5,370 bases of DNA, taken from an uncultured Bilophila sp. GTDB taxonomy: Bacteria > Desulfobacterota > Desulfovibrionia > Desulfovibrionales > Desulfovibrionaceae. Below are positions 5,260-5,370 of this stretch, piece after piece (positions within the stretch are counted from its first letter, which is position 1; each line of letters starts with the position of its first letter). Under the pieces are notes generated by a model. The model ran no database searches. It saw only the letters and a program-made list of their open reading frames with translations, and was not told the origin of the DNA. The position numbers and the translations under genes are program-made. Location: positions 1-5,370 of the forward strand of contig CAUHBW010000279.1 of the NCBI GenBank assembly GCA_959604115.1, in the 5' to 3' direction.

Positions 5260-5290
5260 GCCGTCTTTCCCGTTCGCAGGGAAAGACGGC
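5260..5290 (-). terminator. Terminator-like hairpin, possibly for a leftward gene beyond the right edge
   Basis: GCCGTCTTTCCC (5260-5271) pairs perfectly with 5279-5290 across a seven-base loop. Ten of the 11 outer-arm bases shared with the terminator at 3168-3198 are identical (CCGCCTTTCCC versus CCGTCTTTCCC), and the loop length is the same. Unlike that one it lacks a clean T tract: leftward the sequence reads TCCGTCGTTTTCG, and rightward there is none. It is either a decayed leftward terminator or part of the repeat neighbourhood. Confidence 0.45.
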
Positions 5291-5293
5291 ATG

Positions 5294-5347
5294 AGGGATT
5301 CGATACGGTCGGAAGTCTGTGAAAGGAAGGGGGTGGGGTTTGGGGAG
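5294..5347. repeat. Right copy of the 54-bp inverted repeat
   Basis: The reverse complement of this segment matches bases 1-54 at 46 of 54 positions, without gaps. The best conserved parts are the G-rich end (GGGGTGGGGTTTGGGGAG, 5330-5347 except for one shifted G) and AGGGATTCGATA (5294-5305). The two copies face each other and enclose all six genes. With no transposase and no visible target duplication, a dispersed intergenic repeat is a better reading than a transposon end. Confidence 0.75.
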
Positions 5348-5355
5348 GGGGCGGG
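5329..5355 (+). other. G-quadruplex-forming motif
   Basis: Five runs of G (5329-5333, 5335-5338, 5342-5345, 5347-5351, 5353-5355) are separated by loops of only 1, 3, 1 and 1 bases. Such short loops are known to favour very stable parallel quadruplexes. The motif overlaps the G-rich end of the right repeat copy, and the same run pattern occurs on the minus strand at the left copy. Confidence 0.7.
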
Positions 5356-5370
5356 AAACCGTTCTCCAGT

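Larger units (their letters stand above)
4973..5370. other. Gene-free 398-base region rich in repeats and secondary structure
   Basis: No frame here looks coding: the open frames on either strand are Arg/Gly/Pro-rich, lack recognisable domains and run through the hairpins. From left to right it holds a weak promoter candidate for the AraC gene (5012-5040), a folded G/C-rich element (5044-5104), an imperfect stem built on CGTTG/CAACG (about 5198-5228), a strong hairpin (5260-5290), the inverted-repeat copy (5294-5347) and a G-run tract (5329-5355). The last bases, CGGGAAACCGTTCTCC, look like one arm of a palindrome that continues past the window. Confidence 0.6.

Noticed and set aside
4966..5292. 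A 108-residue minus-strand frame upstream of the AraC gene
   Set aside because: Composition is Arg/Gly/Pro/Ser-rich without a domain, there is no ribosome site, and it runs through the folded repeat elements.
1..5347. A complete transposon bounded by the 54-bp inverted repeats
   Set aside because: There is no transposase or integrase, no target duplication can be seen at the window edges, and the enclosed genes are ordinary chromosomal types with uniform base composition. The repeats alone are kept as a finding.

Overview
The window is a GC-rich, densely coded stretch of bacterial chromosome with six complete, ordinary-looking genes and unusually structured intergenic DNA at both ends. Codon choice (strong G/C at third positions, which produces many long antisense shadow frames), good Shine-Dalgarno sites and classical hairpin-plus-T terminators point to a proteobacterium. 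The protein style and the G-rich intergenic repeats remind me of the Desulfovibrio/Bilophila group, but this is an impression from memory and I did no search. There is no transposase, integrase, phage gene, CRISPR array, tRNA or rRNA.

Left part, rightward: a G/C-rich inverted-repeat copy (1-54) and a promoter lead into a D-2-hydroxyacid dehydrogenase of the glycerate dehydrogenase/hydroxypyruvate reductase type (206-1201). After 65 bases holding two small hairpins comes a class I SAM-dependent methyltransferase (1267-2004). The pair ends at a strong terminator (2020-2054). A mirror-image terminator for the opposite strand (2070-2106) follows, so this is a clean convergent junction.

Middle, leftward: a MarR-family regulator (2612-3031) followed by a small cupin protein (2171-2554). 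Both genes have the same 14-bp palindrome, GTTCGATATCGAAC (one change in the cupin copy), directly upstream of their ribosome binding sites. At marR it fills the promoter spacer exactly. This is a compact autoregulated regulator-target pair and the best-supported regulatory observation here.

Right part, leftward: an AraC-family regulator with an N-terminal sensing domain (4151-4972) overlaps by ATGA with a ten-helix EamA/DMT-family exporter (3273-4154) and ends at a terminator (3159-3198). The regulator probably controls its own operon in response to a small molecule that the transporter handles. The substrate is unknown.

The last 398 bases hold no convincing gene. They contain a weak promoter candidate, a folded G-rich element (5044-5104), a terminator-like hairpin (5260-5290) and a 54-base sequence (5294-5347) that matches bases 1-54 in inverted orientation at 46 of 54 positions. 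The G-rich strands of these elements fit the G-quadruplex pattern. The three copies look like members of a dispersed intergenic repeat family; that the outer two bound a mobile unit is possible but weakly supported.
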